Notes under the pieces: generated by a model
The model's database searches: none
What the model saw: only the letters and a program-made list of their open reading frames with translations
Told to the model about the DNA's origin: nothing
In this document: piece after piece, positions 1-9,129 of the stretch
Layout of the letters: each line of letters starts with the position of its first letter
How positions within the stretch are numbered: position 1 is the stretch's first letter
Assembly: GCA_034667405.1 (NCBI GenBank)
Contig: JAXDJX010000031.1
Location: forward strand, 1 to 64,000
Direction of reading: 5' to 3'
From: JANXVR01 sp034667405
GTDB taxonomy: Bacteria; Actinomycetota; UBA4738; HRBIN12
DNA: 64,000 nt
Program-made: the position numbers and the translations under genes

Positions 1-330
1 TGGGACGACTGGGGCGGCTTCTATGACCACGTCGAACCCCCCGTCGTTGATGTGAACGGCTACGGGCTTCGCGTGCCGGGCCTCCTGATCAGCCCCTATG
101 CCCGTGAGGGATACATCGACCACCAGACGCTCTCGTTCGACGCGTATCTCAAACTGATCGAAGATCGGTTCCTGAACGGTCAGCGGCTCGATCCCCGAAC
201 CGACGGCTGACCCGATCCCCGTCCGACGGTTCGGGAGGATGTGCCGATCCTGGGCGACCTCCGTAGAGAATTCGACTTCACGCAGCCACCGCGGCCGCCG
301 CTCGTCCTCGACCCGACACCTTGGAACTAG
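1..330 (+). pseudogene. Phosphoesterase family protein, 3' part, with in-frame stop
   Basis: The reading frame enters from the window edge and matches the C-terminal quarter of the five paralogues downstream: WDDWGGFYDHV, then SPYA, then the DHQTLSFDAYLKLIEDRFL stretch. An in-frame TGA lies at 208-210, exactly where the paralogues have the CGA or CGG arginine of DGRPDPRP. The same frame continues to TAG at 328-330 and still encodes the family ending (REFDFTQPPRPP, DPTP). A single C-to-T change would explain the stop. The product would lose about 39 residues, so the gene is probably a recent pseudogene or a truncated enzyme. A base-calling error is the main alternative. Confidence 0.8.
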
Positions 331-335
331 CTCGG

Positions 336-341
336 TAGACT
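336..341 (+). promoter_or_regulatory. -10-like TAGACT, leaderless start of phosphoesterase 2
   Basis: TAGACT lies 6 nt upstream of the ATG at 348. With the usual 6-7 nt between a -10 box and the transcription start, the mRNA would begin at or next to the start codon. No Shine-Dalgarno sequence is visible. The same TAGACT precedes two further copies in the array. Confidence 0.5.
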
Positions 342-347
342 GCCACG

Positions 348-1751
348 ATGCGACGGTCACTCATCCTCTTCGCTTCCCTCGCGCTCACCGCCTGCGTCGC
401 CGCCGGCGCCAGTACCTCGACGGCTCCCGCGACCAGCACGTCGGCGAAGACCCAGTCAACGGCCGCCATCCCCCCCGGTCTGGACAAGCTTGATCACCTC
501 ATCTTCATCGTGCAGGAGAACCGGTCCTTCGATCACTACTTCGGCACGTTCCCGGGTGCAACGGGCTTCCCGACCAACTCGCAAGGGCAGATCACCACTT
601 GCATCCCCAACCCCTTCCTCGGGCATTGCTCGAGGCCGTATCACACCAACAGCCTGCACCAGTGGGGAGGACCGCACGACGACATCGGCTCCCACATCGA
701 CATCAACGGCGGCAAGATGAACGGGTTCATCAACTCCATGCCGTCCGGAGGAACGCATTGCTGGACCGACCCACAGCTCGCCTCCTGCGGTCCCTATGTC
801 GGACCCCAGAATCAACCAGACGTCATGTCCTACCTCGATCAACGGAACATCCCGAACTATTGGACATACGCCAAGCACTACGTGCTGCAGGATCGGATGT
901 TCGCTCCAACCGATTCGTGGTCCTTGCCCTCGCACCTGTTCCTGGTCTCGGCGTGGTCGGCTCACTGCACGAATCCGGACAACGGGATGAGCTGCTCGTC
1001 GGACACTCAGCTCCGTGGAGACCTGTCCTGGCGCTACGGTCAGCCTCCGAAATACGCCTGGACGGATATCACCTATCTCTTGGACAAAGGGGGCGTGAGC
1101 TGGAACTACTACGTCAGCGACAAAACGTGCCTGGGTACGCAATGCTCAGGGACCGGGGATGGCACCGCCCCGGACAAGAACCCGTTGCTCGGGTTCACCG
1201 ATGTTCGCGAGAATCACAGCGTCGGCGGTATCCAGCACACCTCCGACTTCCTTCAGGCAGCGAGTGACGGCACGCTGCCCAAGGTCTCCTGGCTGGTCAC
1301 CGCACCTCCGTACAACGAACACCCGATCCTGCCGGGGACGTATCGGACCGGGATGGGCTACGTCACCCGGATGATCAACGCCGTGATGCAGAGTCCCGAG
1401 TACGGATCGAGCGCCGTCTTCCTCACCTGGGATGACTGGGGCGGCTTCTACGACAACGTGAAACCTCCGGTCGTAGATCAGAACGGTTTCGGTATCCGCG
1501 TTCCCGCGATCGTCATCGGACCGTACGCGAAGAAAGGGTTCATCGATCACCAGGTGCTCTCCTTCGACGCCTATCTGAAGCTGATCGAGGACCGATTCCT
1601 GGGCGGCATGCGGCTGGACCCGAATCACGACGGGCGGCCCGACTCGCGGCCGGTCGTTCGCGAGCGGATGAGCATCCTCGGTGATCTCACGAAAGACTTC
1701 GACTTCACACAGTCTCCGCGCCCCCCTTACATCCTCGACCCCACCCCCTGA
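348..1751 (+). CDS. Phosphoesterase / phospholipase C family lipoprotein
   Basis: A 467-residue member of the phosphoesterase family that includes bacterial phospholipases C and AcpA-type acid phosphatases. The N-terminus is a lipoprotein signal with lipobox LTAC (Cys16), followed by a Ser/Thr-rich linker, so the enzyme is probably anchored outside the membrane. Family motifs are present: ENRSFDHYFG from residue 57, EHP in the middle, and WDDWGGFYDNV near residue 361 followed by GPYA. The start is an ATG with TAGACT 6 nt upstream. It is the second of six tandem copies and ends 2 nt before the next start. The substrate (phospholipid or another phosphate ester) cannot be read from sequence. Confidence 0.9.
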   Translation: MRRSLILFASLALTACVAAGASTSTAPATSTSAKTQSTAAIPPGLDKLDHLIFIVQENRSFDHYFGTFPGATGFPTNSQGQITTCIPNPFLGHCSRPYHTNSLHQWGGPHDDIGSHIDINGGKMNGFINSMPSGGTHCWTDPQLASCGPYVGPQNQPDVMSYLDQRNIPNYWTYAKHYVLQDRMFAPTDSWSLPSHLFLVSAWSAHCTNPDNGMSCSSDTQLRGDLSWRYGQPPKYAWTDITYLLDKGGVSWNYYVSDKTCLGTQCSGTGDGTAPDKNPLLGFTDVRENHSVGGIQHTSDFLQAASDGTLPKVSWLVTAPPYNEHPILPGTYRTGMGYVTRMINAVMQSPEYGSSAVFLTWDDWGGFYDNVKPPVVDQNGFGIRVPAIVIGPYAKKGFIDHQVLSFDAYLKLIEDRFLGGMRLDPNHDGRPDSRPVVRERMSILGDLTKDFDFTQSPRPPYILDPTP

Positions 1752-1753
1752 GA

Positions 1754-3190
1754 GTGGCCACCGTGCGGCAGCCCCGGCTGGTCGGCGCGGCGGTCGTCGT
1801 CCTCGTCGCAGCCGTCGCCGGATGCGCTCCGCCCGACCCCGCCAACCCCGCGAAGATCGACGCGACCACGGCCAACGCGACGAACGCGGCGAGCGCTGAC
1901 AGCGGGATCTTCAAGCTCGATCACCTCATCTTCATCGTGCAGGAGAACCGGTCGTTCGATCATTACTTCGGGACGTTCCCCGGTGCGAACGGAATCCCCA
2001 CGAACAGGCAGGGACAGATCGATGTCTGCGTGCCCAACCCCTACCTGGGAGGGTGTTCTCGTCCGTACCACACCTCGAGCTTGCACCAGTTCGGGGGACG
2101 TCACGATGCGAAGCACTCGCGGATCGACATCGCCGGCGGCAAGATGAACGGGTTCATCAAAGCGCTCCCCTACGCGCCGGGACGATGCTGGGTCCGTCCT
2201 GACCAACGCTGGTGCAAGCCCTACATCGGCCCTCAGCAGCAGCCAGATGTCCTCAGCTACGTCACGAACCGAGAGCTCCCGAACTATTGGACTTATGCCA
2301 AGCACTACGTGCTGGCCGATCGGATGTTCGCGCCGTCGGATTCATGGACGCTTCCCTCGCACCTCTACATGGTGTCGGCGTGGGCGGCCCTCTGCAGCGA
2401 CCCGCGCGACGCAAGCACCTGTTCGAGCAATAGCTGGCTTCGCGACGGTCCGACGGATCAGTACCAGTACGGCGAAGGACCCAAGTACGCCTGGACCGAC
2501 ATCACCTATCTCCTGGACAAGCAGAACGTGAGCTGGGGCTACTACGTCGACGACAACACCTGCCTGCAGGGTGGCTGCGGCCATATCCCCGACCACGGCT
2601 ACACCACATCCGTGAAGAACCCCCTGCCGGGGTTCACGGATGTTCAGGACGCGGGCACGCAGAACAACGTGCAACTGCACAGCGACTTCCTGACCCACGC
2701 CGCGGCGGGCACACTCCCGTCGGTCTCGTGGATCGTGCCAGGAAATAGCAATAGCGAGCATCCCGTCGGCGGCGGCGGCATCCACGCCGGCCAGGCCTAC
2801 GTCACCAGCATGATCAACGCCGCGATGCAGGGCCCGGACTGGAACTCGACGGCGATCTTCCTCACCTGGGACGACTGGGGCGGCTTCTACGACCACGTGA
2901 AACCCCCGTCGGTCGATGTGGGCGGCTACGGGATCCGTGTGCCGATGATCCTCATCAGTCCGTATGCGAAGAAGGGATTCATCGACTCGCAAACGCTGTC
3001 GTTCGACGCCTTCCTCAAGCTCATCGAGGACCGTTTCCTGGGGGGACAGCGCCTGGATCCCATGACCGATGGACGACCGGATCCGCGGCCCATGGTTCGC
3101 GAGAACCTCTCGATCCTGGGAAGCCTCCATAGGGAATTCGACTTCTCCCAGCCGCCGAGACCGCCTTACGTCTTGGACCCGACCCCGTGA
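1754..3190 (+). CDS. Phosphoesterase / phospholipase C family lipoprotein
   Basis: A 478-residue paralogue of the neighbouring genes with a lipobox VAGC (Cys24) and an Ala/Asn-rich linker. ENRSFDHYFG begins at residue 63, and the SEHP, WDDWGGFYDHV and SPYA motifs are intact. It starts at GTG 1754, two bases after the previous stop, so it is probably co-transcribed and perhaps translationally coupled. A second GTG at 1763 is possible and would shorten the signal peptide by three residues. Its stop overlaps the GTG of the next copy in a GTGA arrangement. An extracytoplasmic phosphatase or lipase is likely; the substrate is unknown. Confidence 0.9.
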   Translation: MATVRQPRLVGAAVVVLVAAVAGCAPPDPANPAKIDATTANATNAASADSGIFKLDHLIFIVQENRSFDHYFGTFPGANGIPTNRQGQIDVCVPNPYLGGCSRPYHTSSLHQFGGRHDAKHSRIDIAGGKMNGFIKALPYAPGRCWVRPDQRWCKPYIGPQQQPDVLSYVTNRELPNYWTYAKHYVLADRMFAPSDSWTLPSHLYMVSAWAALCSDPRDASTCSSNSWLRDGPTDQYQYGEGPKYAWTDITYLLDKQNVSWGYYVDDNTCLQGGCGHIPDHGYTTSVKNPLPGFTDVQDAGTQNNVQLHSDFLTHAAAGTLPSVSWIVPGNSNSEHPVGGGGIHAGQAYVTSMINAAMQGPDWNSTAIFLTWDDWGGFYDHVKPPSVDVGGYGIRVPMILISPYAKKGFIDSQTLSFDAFLKLIEDRFLGGQRLDPMTDGRPDPRPMVRENLSILGSLHREFDFSQPPRPPYVLDPTP

Positions 3191-4653
3191 AGAATGGGAA
3201 CCGAGGATCCGGTGCCGATACGGGTTCCCGGTCCATGGCGTCACGACGCAGGATCACGGTGGTGGCAGTATGCATCGCGGTAGCGCTCGTCCTGGTCGTG
3301 GCCGCTAACCTCCCCGGCACGAACAGCGGGGCCGGGCCGGCTCGAGCGGCGGTGCCCGCGGGTCTGGACAAGATCGATCACCTCATCTTCATCGTGCAGG
3401 AGAACCGGTCCTTCGATCACTACTTCGGAACGTTCCCCGGTGCGAACGGACTCCCGACGAACGCACAAGGCAAGGTCGACGTCTGCATCCCGAATCCGTT
3501 CTTGGGTCATTGCTCGCCCCCGTATCACACGTCCAGCCCCTTCAACTGGGGCGGACGGCACAACGACGTTCACAGCAAGATCGACATCAACCATGGGAAG
3601 ATGGACGGGTTCATCCGTTCCCTCAGAGACGGACACGGGATCTGTTGGCGGGAGCCGAACCTCCCAGAGTGCGCCCGCTATGTCGGGCCGCAGAACCAGC
3701 CCGACGTCATGAGCTACATGGACCAGCGAGAGATCCCGAACTACTGGCGTTACGCGAAGCACTATGTCTTGTCCGATCGGATGTTTGCGCCGTCGGACTC
3801 GTGGACACTGCCGTCCCACCTGTATCTGGTGTCGGGTTGGTCCGCGAGCTGTAGCGACGCCCACGATCCGATGAGCTGCTCCACCGATGTCGAACTGAAG
3901 GGCGCTGCGTCCCAGTTCCGATACGGCGAAGCGCCGACCTACGCGTGGACCGACATCACTTACCTGTTGGACACCAACGGAGTGAACTGGCGGTATTGGG
4001 TCAACAACCACACCTGCATCGACCCTCCGTGCAGCTTCTCTACGCAACATCAAACCGATGCCGCGAAGAACCCGCTCCCCGGGTTCACCGACACGCAGGG
4101 ACCGGGTTACGCCGACAACATCCAACATCAGAGTGTGTACCTCGCAGCTGCGGCAGCCGGCACGCTCCCCTCGGTGTCATGGATCGTGCCCGGCCAGAAC
4201 AACGGCGAACACCCGAAGCACGGTTCGATCCGTAGCGGGATGGCGCTGACGACCAGGATGATCAATGCAGCGATGCTGGGTCCCGACTGGGATTCGACCG
4301 CCATCTTCCTCACGTGGGACGACTGGGGTGGCTTCTACGATCACGTGAACCCCCCGGCGGTGGATGCGGGCGGCTACGGCATCCGGGTTCCGATGATCAC
4401 CATCAGTCCGTACGCGAAGAACGGCATCGTCGATCACCAAACCCTGTCGCTCGATGCCTTCCTCAAGATCATCGAGGACCGCTTCCTGGGCGGCCAGCGG
4501 CTCGATCCGACCACCGATGGACGAAAGGATTCTCGTCCGGTGGTCCGGGAGACCATCCCGCAGTTGGGGGATCTGGCTACCCAGTTCGATTTCTCGCAGC
4601 CACCGAGACCCCCGTACATCTTGGATCCAACCCCATTCGGACCGAACCCGTAG
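3187..4653 (+). CDS. Exported phosphoesterase / phospholipase C family protein
   Basis: The fourth copy of the array, 488 residues from GTG 3187, which overlaps the previous stop as GTGA. An internal ATG at 3235 would give a more conventional signal peptide (MASRRRITVVAVCIAVALV), so the true start is uncertain. Unlike the two copies before it there is no lipobox Cys, only a Sec-type hydrophobic segment ending near an ARA site; the basic SRRR run might also allow Tat export. ENRSFDHYFG is at residue 72, with EHP, WDDWGGFYDHV and SPYA downstream. The product is likely released or signal-anchored rather than lipid-anchored. Confidence 0.88.
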   Translation: MKNGNRGSGADTGSRSMASRRRITVVAVCIAVALVLVVAANLPGTNSGAGPARAAVPAGLDKIDHLIFIVQENRSFDHYFGTFPGANGLPTNAQGKVDVCIPNPFLGHCSPPYHTSSPFNWGGRHNDVHSKIDINHGKMDGFIRSLRDGHGICWREPNLPECARYVGPQNQPDVMSYMDQREIPNYWRYAKHYVLSDRMFAPSDSWTLPSHLYLVSGWSASCSDAHDPMSCSTDVELKGAASQFRYGEAPTYAWTDITYLLDTNGVNWRYWVNNHTCIDPPCSFSTQHQTDAAKNPLPGFTDTQGPGYADNIQHQSVYLAAAAAGTLPSVSWIVPGQNNGEHPKHGSIRSGMALTTRMINAAMLGPDWDSTAIFLTWDDWGGFYDHVNPPAVDAGGYGIRVPMITISPYAKNGIVDHQTLSLDAFLKIIEDRFLGGQRLDPTTDGRKDSRPVVRETIPQLGDLATQFDFSQPPRPPYILDPTPFGPNP

Positions 4654-4673
4654 CCAGGCTTTCCCTCGGACGC

Positions 4674-4679
4674 TAGACT
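4674..4679 (+). promoter_or_regulatory. -10-like TAGACT before phosphoesterase 5
   Basis: TAGACT lies 9 nt before the ATG at 4689 in the 35-nt gap after the previous stop. No Shine-Dalgarno sequence is visible, so a near-leaderless transcript is likely and this copy may be expressed separately from the three genes before it. Confidence 0.45.
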
Positions 4680-4688
4680 TCGCCGCGC

Positions 4689-6110
4689 ATGATCGGTCGC
4701 CGTATCTCCATCGGGCTCGTCGGGTTGGTGGCGTTGGTGGCCGCCATCTCCCTCGCCCTGGCGACACTGCCCCCCTCCCCCGCCCGCGCCACCAGGCAAC
4801 AGCTGGCTGATCCTCAAGGGATCTTCAAGCTCGATCACCTCATCTTCATCGTGCAAGAGAACCGGTCGTTCGATCATTACTTCGGCACCTTCCCCGGCGC
4901 GAACGGCTTCCGTCTGGGGTCGAACGGCAAGCCCAACGTCTGCCTCCCGAACCCGTACCTGGGACATTGCTCCACCCCGTATCACACCGATGAACCCATC
5001 CAACTCGGGGGACGTCACAACGACGTGCACTCCGACCTGGACATCGCGGGCGGGAGGATGAATGGGTTCATCCGTTCGCTCCCGGACGTGAAGGGGCGCT
5101 GCTGGAGGGAGCCCGACCAGCCCGGCTGCTCCCACTACCTTGGACCCCAGCTACAGCCCGACGTCATGAGCTACATGGACCAGCGAGAGATCCCGAACTA
5201 TTGGAAGCTGGCCAAGCACTTCGTGCTATCGGACCGCATGTTCGCGCCGTCGGATTCGTGGACGCTCCCCTCGCATCTGTATCTGGTGTCGGGTTGGTCC
5301 GCCCGTTGCACCGATCCTCGCGATCCGATGAGCTGTCGGTCCGACGTTCAGCTGAAGGGTTCGCAATACCAGTACCGCTACGGCGAGCAGCCCCTCTACG
5401 CGTGGACGGACATCACCGATCTTCTGGACGAGCAGGATGTCACCTGGCGGTACTACGTGGATGACGACACCTGCATGAACCCACCGTGCAGCCACCCCCA
5501 GACGAACCAGAGCGGCCCGGTGAAGAATCCGCTCCCCGGGTTCACCGATATCCATGAGAACGGGTCCATGGGCAACATCCAAACCCACAGCCAATATCTG
5601 GCGGCCGCGGCCGCGGGCACGCTCCCCTCGGTCTCATGGGTGGTTCCCGGCCACCACAACAGCGAACACCCCAAGGGAGGCGGTTCCATCCGAACGGGGA
5701 TGGCATTCGTCACTCGAACCGTGAACGCCGCCATGACCAGTCCGGACTGGAACTCCACCGCCATCTTCCTCACGTGGGATGACTGGGGTGGCTTCTACGA
5801 TCACGTGAGGCCCGCGTCCGTCGATGAGCCGGGTGGGTACGGGATCCGGGTCCCCATGATCGCGATGAGCCCCTACGCCAAGGCAGGCTACATCGACTCG
5901 CAGATCCTCTCGTTCGACTCGTTCCTGAAGTTCATCGAGGACCGCTTCCTGGGAAGCGCCCGGCTGGACCCGGCCACGATGTCCCGGCCGGACTCGCGCA
6001 CGATCGTCAGGGAGAACGCCCCCGTCCTGGGGGATCTGCGGTACGAGTTCGATTTCAGCCAGCCGCCGCGACCACCCTACGTGTTAGACCCCACACCTTT
6101 CGGGCCATAA
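4689..6110 (+). CDS. Secreted phosphoesterase / phospholipase C family protein
   Basis: The fifth copy, 473 residues. Residues 1-34 form a Sec signal peptide ending ARA without a lipobox. Family motifs are complete: ENRSFDHYFG at residue 57, SEHP, WDDWGGFYDHV, SPYA. It shares the most wording with the preceding copy (VMSYMDQREIPNYW, TDITDLLDEQ) and ends with the same PPRPPYVLDPTP tail. It has its own TAGACT element and is separated from both neighbours by short gaps of about 35-41 nt. The presence of lipid-anchored and soluble versions in one array suggests different locations for related activities; this is inference. Confidence 0.9.
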   Translation: MIGRRISIGLVGLVALVAAISLALATLPPSPARATRQQLADPQGIFKLDHLIFIVQENRSFDHYFGTFPGANGFRLGSNGKPNVCLPNPYLGHCSTPYHTDEPIQLGGRHNDVHSDLDIAGGRMNGFIRSLPDVKGRCWREPDQPGCSHYLGPQLQPDVMSYMDQREIPNYWKLAKHFVLSDRMFAPSDSWTLPSHLYLVSGWSARCTDPRDPMSCRSDVQLKGSQYQYRYGEQPLYAWTDITDLLDEQDVTWRYYVDDDTCMNPPCSHPQTNQSGPVKNPLPGFTDIHENGSMGNIQTHSQYLAAAAAGTLPSVSWVVPGHHNSEHPKGGGSIRTGMAFVTRTVNAAMTSPDWNSTAIFLTWDDWGGFYDHVRPASVDEPGGYGIRVPMIAMSPYAKAGYIDSQILSFDSFLKFIEDRFLGSARLDPATMSRPDSRTIVRENAPVLGDLRYEFDFSQPPRPPYVLDPTPFGP

Positions 6111-6138
6111 AGGGGTACCCACGCTGGCCCGTTCGGGC

Positions 6139-6144
6139 TAGACT
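6139..6144 (+). promoter_or_regulatory. -10-like TAGACT before phosphoesterase 6
   Basis: TAGACT is followed by 7 nt and the ATG at 6152. It is the third identical hexamer at nearly the same distance from a start in this array, which argues that it is a promoter element and not chance. Confidence 0.5.
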
Positions 6145-6151
6145 CCCGCGC

Positions 6152-7630
6152 ATGTCGGGAGGGGCGAGGGTTCGTTTCGCAGCGTCGATCGCGGTTATCG
6201 CGCTCGTCGCGCTCTCTGTGAGGACCGGTCCCGCGAACGCCGGGAACGACGCTGCAGCCACCGCCGAAGGGATCTTCAAGCTCGATCACCTGATCTTCAT
6301 CATCCAGGAGAATCGCTCGTTCGATCACTATTTCGGGACGTTCCCCGGAGCCGACGGGCTCCCCCGCGACCCGGTGACCGGCAAGTTCACCACCTGCATC
6401 CCCAACAAGTACCTCGGCCACTGCAGCCGGCCGTATCACACGTCCAGCCTTTACCAGTTGGGCGGCCCGCACGGGCACCCACACTCGGTCGCCGATATCA
6501 ACGGCGGAGCGATGGACGGGTTCATCAACATCTTGCCCGACAAGCCGGGCAAGTGTTGGAAAGAGCCGAGGCAGTCAACCTGTATCCCCTACGTCGGACC
6601 CCAACTCCAGCCTGACGTCATGAGCTACGTCACCGCGCGGGAGATCCCGAACTACTGGACGTACGCCAAGAAGTTCGTGTTGCAGGACCGTATGTTCGCC
6701 TCGACCGATTCCTGGACGCTTCCTTCGCACCTGTTCATCGTCTCTGCCTGGGCAGCCTTCTGTTCGGATCCGACCGACCCCATGACCTGCGTGTCGGACA
6801 TCAGCTTCAAGACGCCGGAGGAGCAGTGGAGCTACAAGGAACCGCCGCAATATGCGTGGACCCCGATCACCTACCTGCTCGACGAGGCGGGCGTTGGCTG
6901 GCGGCAGTACGTCGGCGACGCCACCTGCATCACGCCGCTCACCGGCTGCCCGCCACCTCCCAACGGCAACCCGCTCGACAAGACGGCATCCAGCCATAAC
7001 GTCGTTCCCGGCTTCAACGCGGTGGTCGATGCGGGCGACTTGAACAGGATCCAGACCCACACCAAGTTCCTCAGCGACGCCGCCGCGGGGACCCTCCCAC
7101 CCGTGTCATGGGTCATCCCGGGCGAACCCGTGAGCGAACATCCCGGCAGTTCGGGCAGCATCCACGACGGACAGAACTACGTGACCAACCTCATCAACGC
7201 CGCCATGCAAGGACCGGACTGGGACACCACTGCCATCTTCCTGTCGTGGGATGACTGGGGCGGGTTCTACGATCACGTGGTTCCACCGGTGGTGGACGAG
7301 AACGGCTACGGGCTCCGCGTTCCCGGCATGGTTATCAGCCCGTACGCGAAGCGGGGAGCGATCGATCATCAGACCCTGTCGTTCGACTCGTACCTGAAAC
7401 TCATCGAGGACCGGTTCCTGGGCGGTGCGCGTCTGGACCCAGCCACAGATGGACGCCCCGATCCCCGGCCCACGGTGCGAGAGTCCCTCTCCATCCTCGG
7501 GGACATCAGCTGGGCGTTCGACTTCACGCAGGCGCCGCGTCCTCCCGTGATCCTTCCGACCACGCCCACTGCGCTCGATCCGCGGGCTCCCATCCGTTCA
7601 CGGGCAGCACATCCGAACCACTGGCCGTAG
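6152..7630 (+). CDS. Secreted phosphoesterase / phospholipase C family protein
   Basis: The last and most divergent copy, 492 residues. A Sec signal peptide ends around ANA (residue 30). ENRSFDHYFG is at residue 53, preceded by IIQ instead of IVQ. EHP, SWDDWGGFYDHV and SPYA are present. The central region is longer (a Pro-rich insert near residues 265-275), and the C-terminus continues about 20 residues past the usual ending. It converges on the HIT gene with only 30 nt between them and no clear terminator hairpin. Confidence 0.9.
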   Translation: MSGGARVRFAASIAVIALVALSVRTGPANAGNDAAATAEGIFKLDHLIFIIQENRSFDHYFGTFPGADGLPRDPVTGKFTTCIPNKYLGHCSRPYHTSSLYQLGGPHGHPHSVADINGGAMDGFINILPDKPGKCWKEPRQSTCIPYVGPQLQPDVMSYVTAREIPNYWTYAKKFVLQDRMFASTDSWTLPSHLFIVSAWAAFCSDPTDPMTCVSDISFKTPEEQWSYKEPPQYAWTPITYLLDEAGVGWRQYVGDATCITPLTGCPPPPNGNPLDKTASSHNVVPGFNAVVDAGDLNRIQTHTKFLSDAAAGTLPPVSWVIPGEPVSEHPGSSGSIHDGQNYVTNLINAAMQGPDWDTTAIFLSWDDWGGFYDHVVPPVVDENGYGLRVPGMVISPYAKRGAIDHQTLSFDSYLKLIEDRFLGGARLDPATDGRPDPRPTVRESLSILGDISWAFDFTQAPRPPVILPTTPTALDPRAPIRSRAAHPNHWP

Positions 7631-7660
7631 CGCGTACTCGCCCCGCGCCGCCAACGATGT

Positions 7661-8020
7661 TCAGCCCGGCGGCCACATCATCGGGCGGCCGCCCAACAGG
7701 TGGACGTGCAGATGGAAGACGGATTGTCCCCCGTCCGCTCCGACGTTGGTGACGAGTCGCCAGCCGCTCTCGGCGATGCCTTCGGTTTTCGCCAGGTGCG
7801 CTGCCGTTCGGAAGAGATCGGCGAGCATCGGCCCGTCGGTCTCAGTGACATCGGCCGCGGACCCGAGGTGGACCTTCGGGATGAGCAGGAGGTGACTCGG
7901 CGCTTTGGGATCGAGGTCCCGGAACGCCAAGACCATGTCGGACTCGTGCAGGATCTCGGCGGGGATCTCACGCCGCGCGATCTTGCAGAAGATGCAGTCC
8001 GTCTCGAGCACGTCCGGCAC
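7661..8020 (-). CDS. HIT family nucleotide hydrolase/transferase
   Basis: A 119-residue HIT-domain protein of the Hint/protein-kinase-C-interacting type. The N-terminal CIFCKIARREIPA is the typical opening with a zinc-type Cys pair, and the histidine triad HLHVHLLGG sits near the C-terminus. Such proteins hydrolyse purine nucleoside phosphoramidates or related AMP conjugates in the cytoplasm. It starts at GTG 8020, 9 nt after dnaJ, as the last gene of the hrcA-dnaJ run. Co-transcription with heat-shock genes is likely but not shown. Confidence 0.9.
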   Translation of the reverse strand: MPDVLETDCIFCKIARREIPAEILHESDMVLAFRDLDPKAPSHLLLIPKVHLGSAADVTETDGPMLADLFRTAAHLAKTEGIAESGWRLVTNVGADGGQSVFHLHVHLLGGRPMMWPPG

Positions 8021-8029
8021 AGCGGGAGC

Positions 8030-9127
8030 CTACCGGAACTCGGGACGGCGGAGATCGGCTCTAGTGCCCGATCGCTTCCCGTCCTCGCCGCGGAGACCGG
8101 CGAGCTGCTGATAGAGCTTCCGTTCGTCCCGGCTGAGATCCCGCGGGGTGACGACATGCAGGGTGACGAAGATGTCACCTCGGCCGCGCCGGTTCACGTT
8201 GGGGACGCCCCGACCCTTCAACTTGATCACCGTTCCGGACTCGGTCCCCGCCTCGATCTTCACGCCCTCGATCTGATCGATCCCTTCGATCTCAAGCTCG
8301 GCACCGAGGGTCGCTTGCGTGACCGAGATGTCGAGCACCGTGAAGAGGTCCTGGCCTCGGCGTTCGAACGTCTTTGACGGCTCGACGTGCAGCACCACGT
8401 AGAGATCGCCCGGGGGTCCACCCGCGACGCCCGCGTTCCCGTTGCCGCCGGTGCGAAGCTCCATCCCGTCGGACACGCCCGCCGGGATGTCCACGGTGAC
8501 GGTGGCCGGCTCCTGCTTCCTTCCCCGTCCCGAACAGGACGAACACCGGTCCGTGATCTCCTGGCCCGTTCCTTCGCAGGTGGCGCACGGGGTCGCCGTC
8601 ATCACCGTGCCGAACACACTTCGTCGCAACTGCTCGACCTGACCGCTGCCGCCGCACGTCCTGCAGGTTGTCGGGGTAGTTCCGGGTTCGGCTCCGTTCC
8701 CCTCGCAGCGTGCGCAGACCGCCAACCGCTCGATGGTCAGGTCGCGCCGAACACCGAACGCCGCTTCCAGGAATGAGAGTTGCGTTGCCATCCGAAGGTC
8801 TTCCCCTCGGTGCGAACGGGTCCGCGTTCCACCGCGGCGGCGAGTGGTCGCGCCGCCGAAGAACATGTCGAAGATGTCCTGGATATCGGTGAACGGCTGG
8901 CCTTGGGGACCAGATGCGCCGTAGGTGTCGTATTGGGCGCGTTTCTGCGGGTCGGACAGGATCTCGTAGGCGCCGGCCACTTCTTTGAACCGCTCCTCGG
9001 ATTCGGGGTCGGCGTTGACGTCGGGATGGTGCTCGCGAGCGAGAACGCGATACGCCTTCCGGATGTCGTCGGCATCCGCATCGCGGCCGATACCAAGCAC
9101 TTCGTAGAGGTCTCTGGCGGGGGCCAT
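8030..9127 (-). CDS. dnaJ: Chaperone protein DnaJ
   Basis: A 365-residue type I DnaJ that stimulates DnaK and binds unfolded clients. The J domain occupies residues 4-68 with the HPD signature (REHHPDVN), followed by a short G/F-containing region, then four zinc motifs CARCEGNG, CRTCGGSG, CATCEGTG and CSSCSGRG, and the C-terminal substrate-binding domains. It begins 2 nt after the hrcA stop, so coupled translation is likely. The CIRCE element upstream of hrcA predicts HrcA repression of both genes. No dnaK or grpE is in the window, so this is the second-operon type of arrangement. Confidence 0.96.
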   Translation of the reverse strand: MAPARDLYEVLGIGRDADADDIRKAYRVLAREHHPDVNADPESEERFKEVAGAYEILSDPQKRAQYDTYGASGPQGQPFTDIQDIFDMFFGGATTRRRGGTRTRSHRGEDLRMATQLSFLEAAFGVRRDLTIERLAVCARCEGNGAEPGTTPTTCRTCGGSGQVEQLRRSVFGTVMTATPCATCEGTGQEITDRCSSCSGRGRKQEPATVTVDIPAGVSDGMELRTGGNGNAGVAGGPPGDLYVVLHVEPSKTFERRGQDLFTVLDISVTQATLGAELEIEGIDQIEGVKIEAGTESGTVIKLKGRGVPNVNRRGRGDIFVTLHVVTPRDLSRDERKLYQQLAGLRGEDGKRSGTRADLRRPEFR

Positions 9128-9129
9128 GG

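Noticed and set aside
208..210. TGA read as selenocysteine or tryptophan in the first phosphoesterase
   Set aside because: The paralogues have Arg (CGA/CGG) here, not Cys or Trp, and TGA ends many normal genes in the window. A C-to-T mutation or error is simpler.
456..1142. Antisense frame of 228 codons within a phosphoesterase
   Set aside because: It is a shadow of GC-rich codon use; similar antisense frames lie opposite the other copies and none has a domain.
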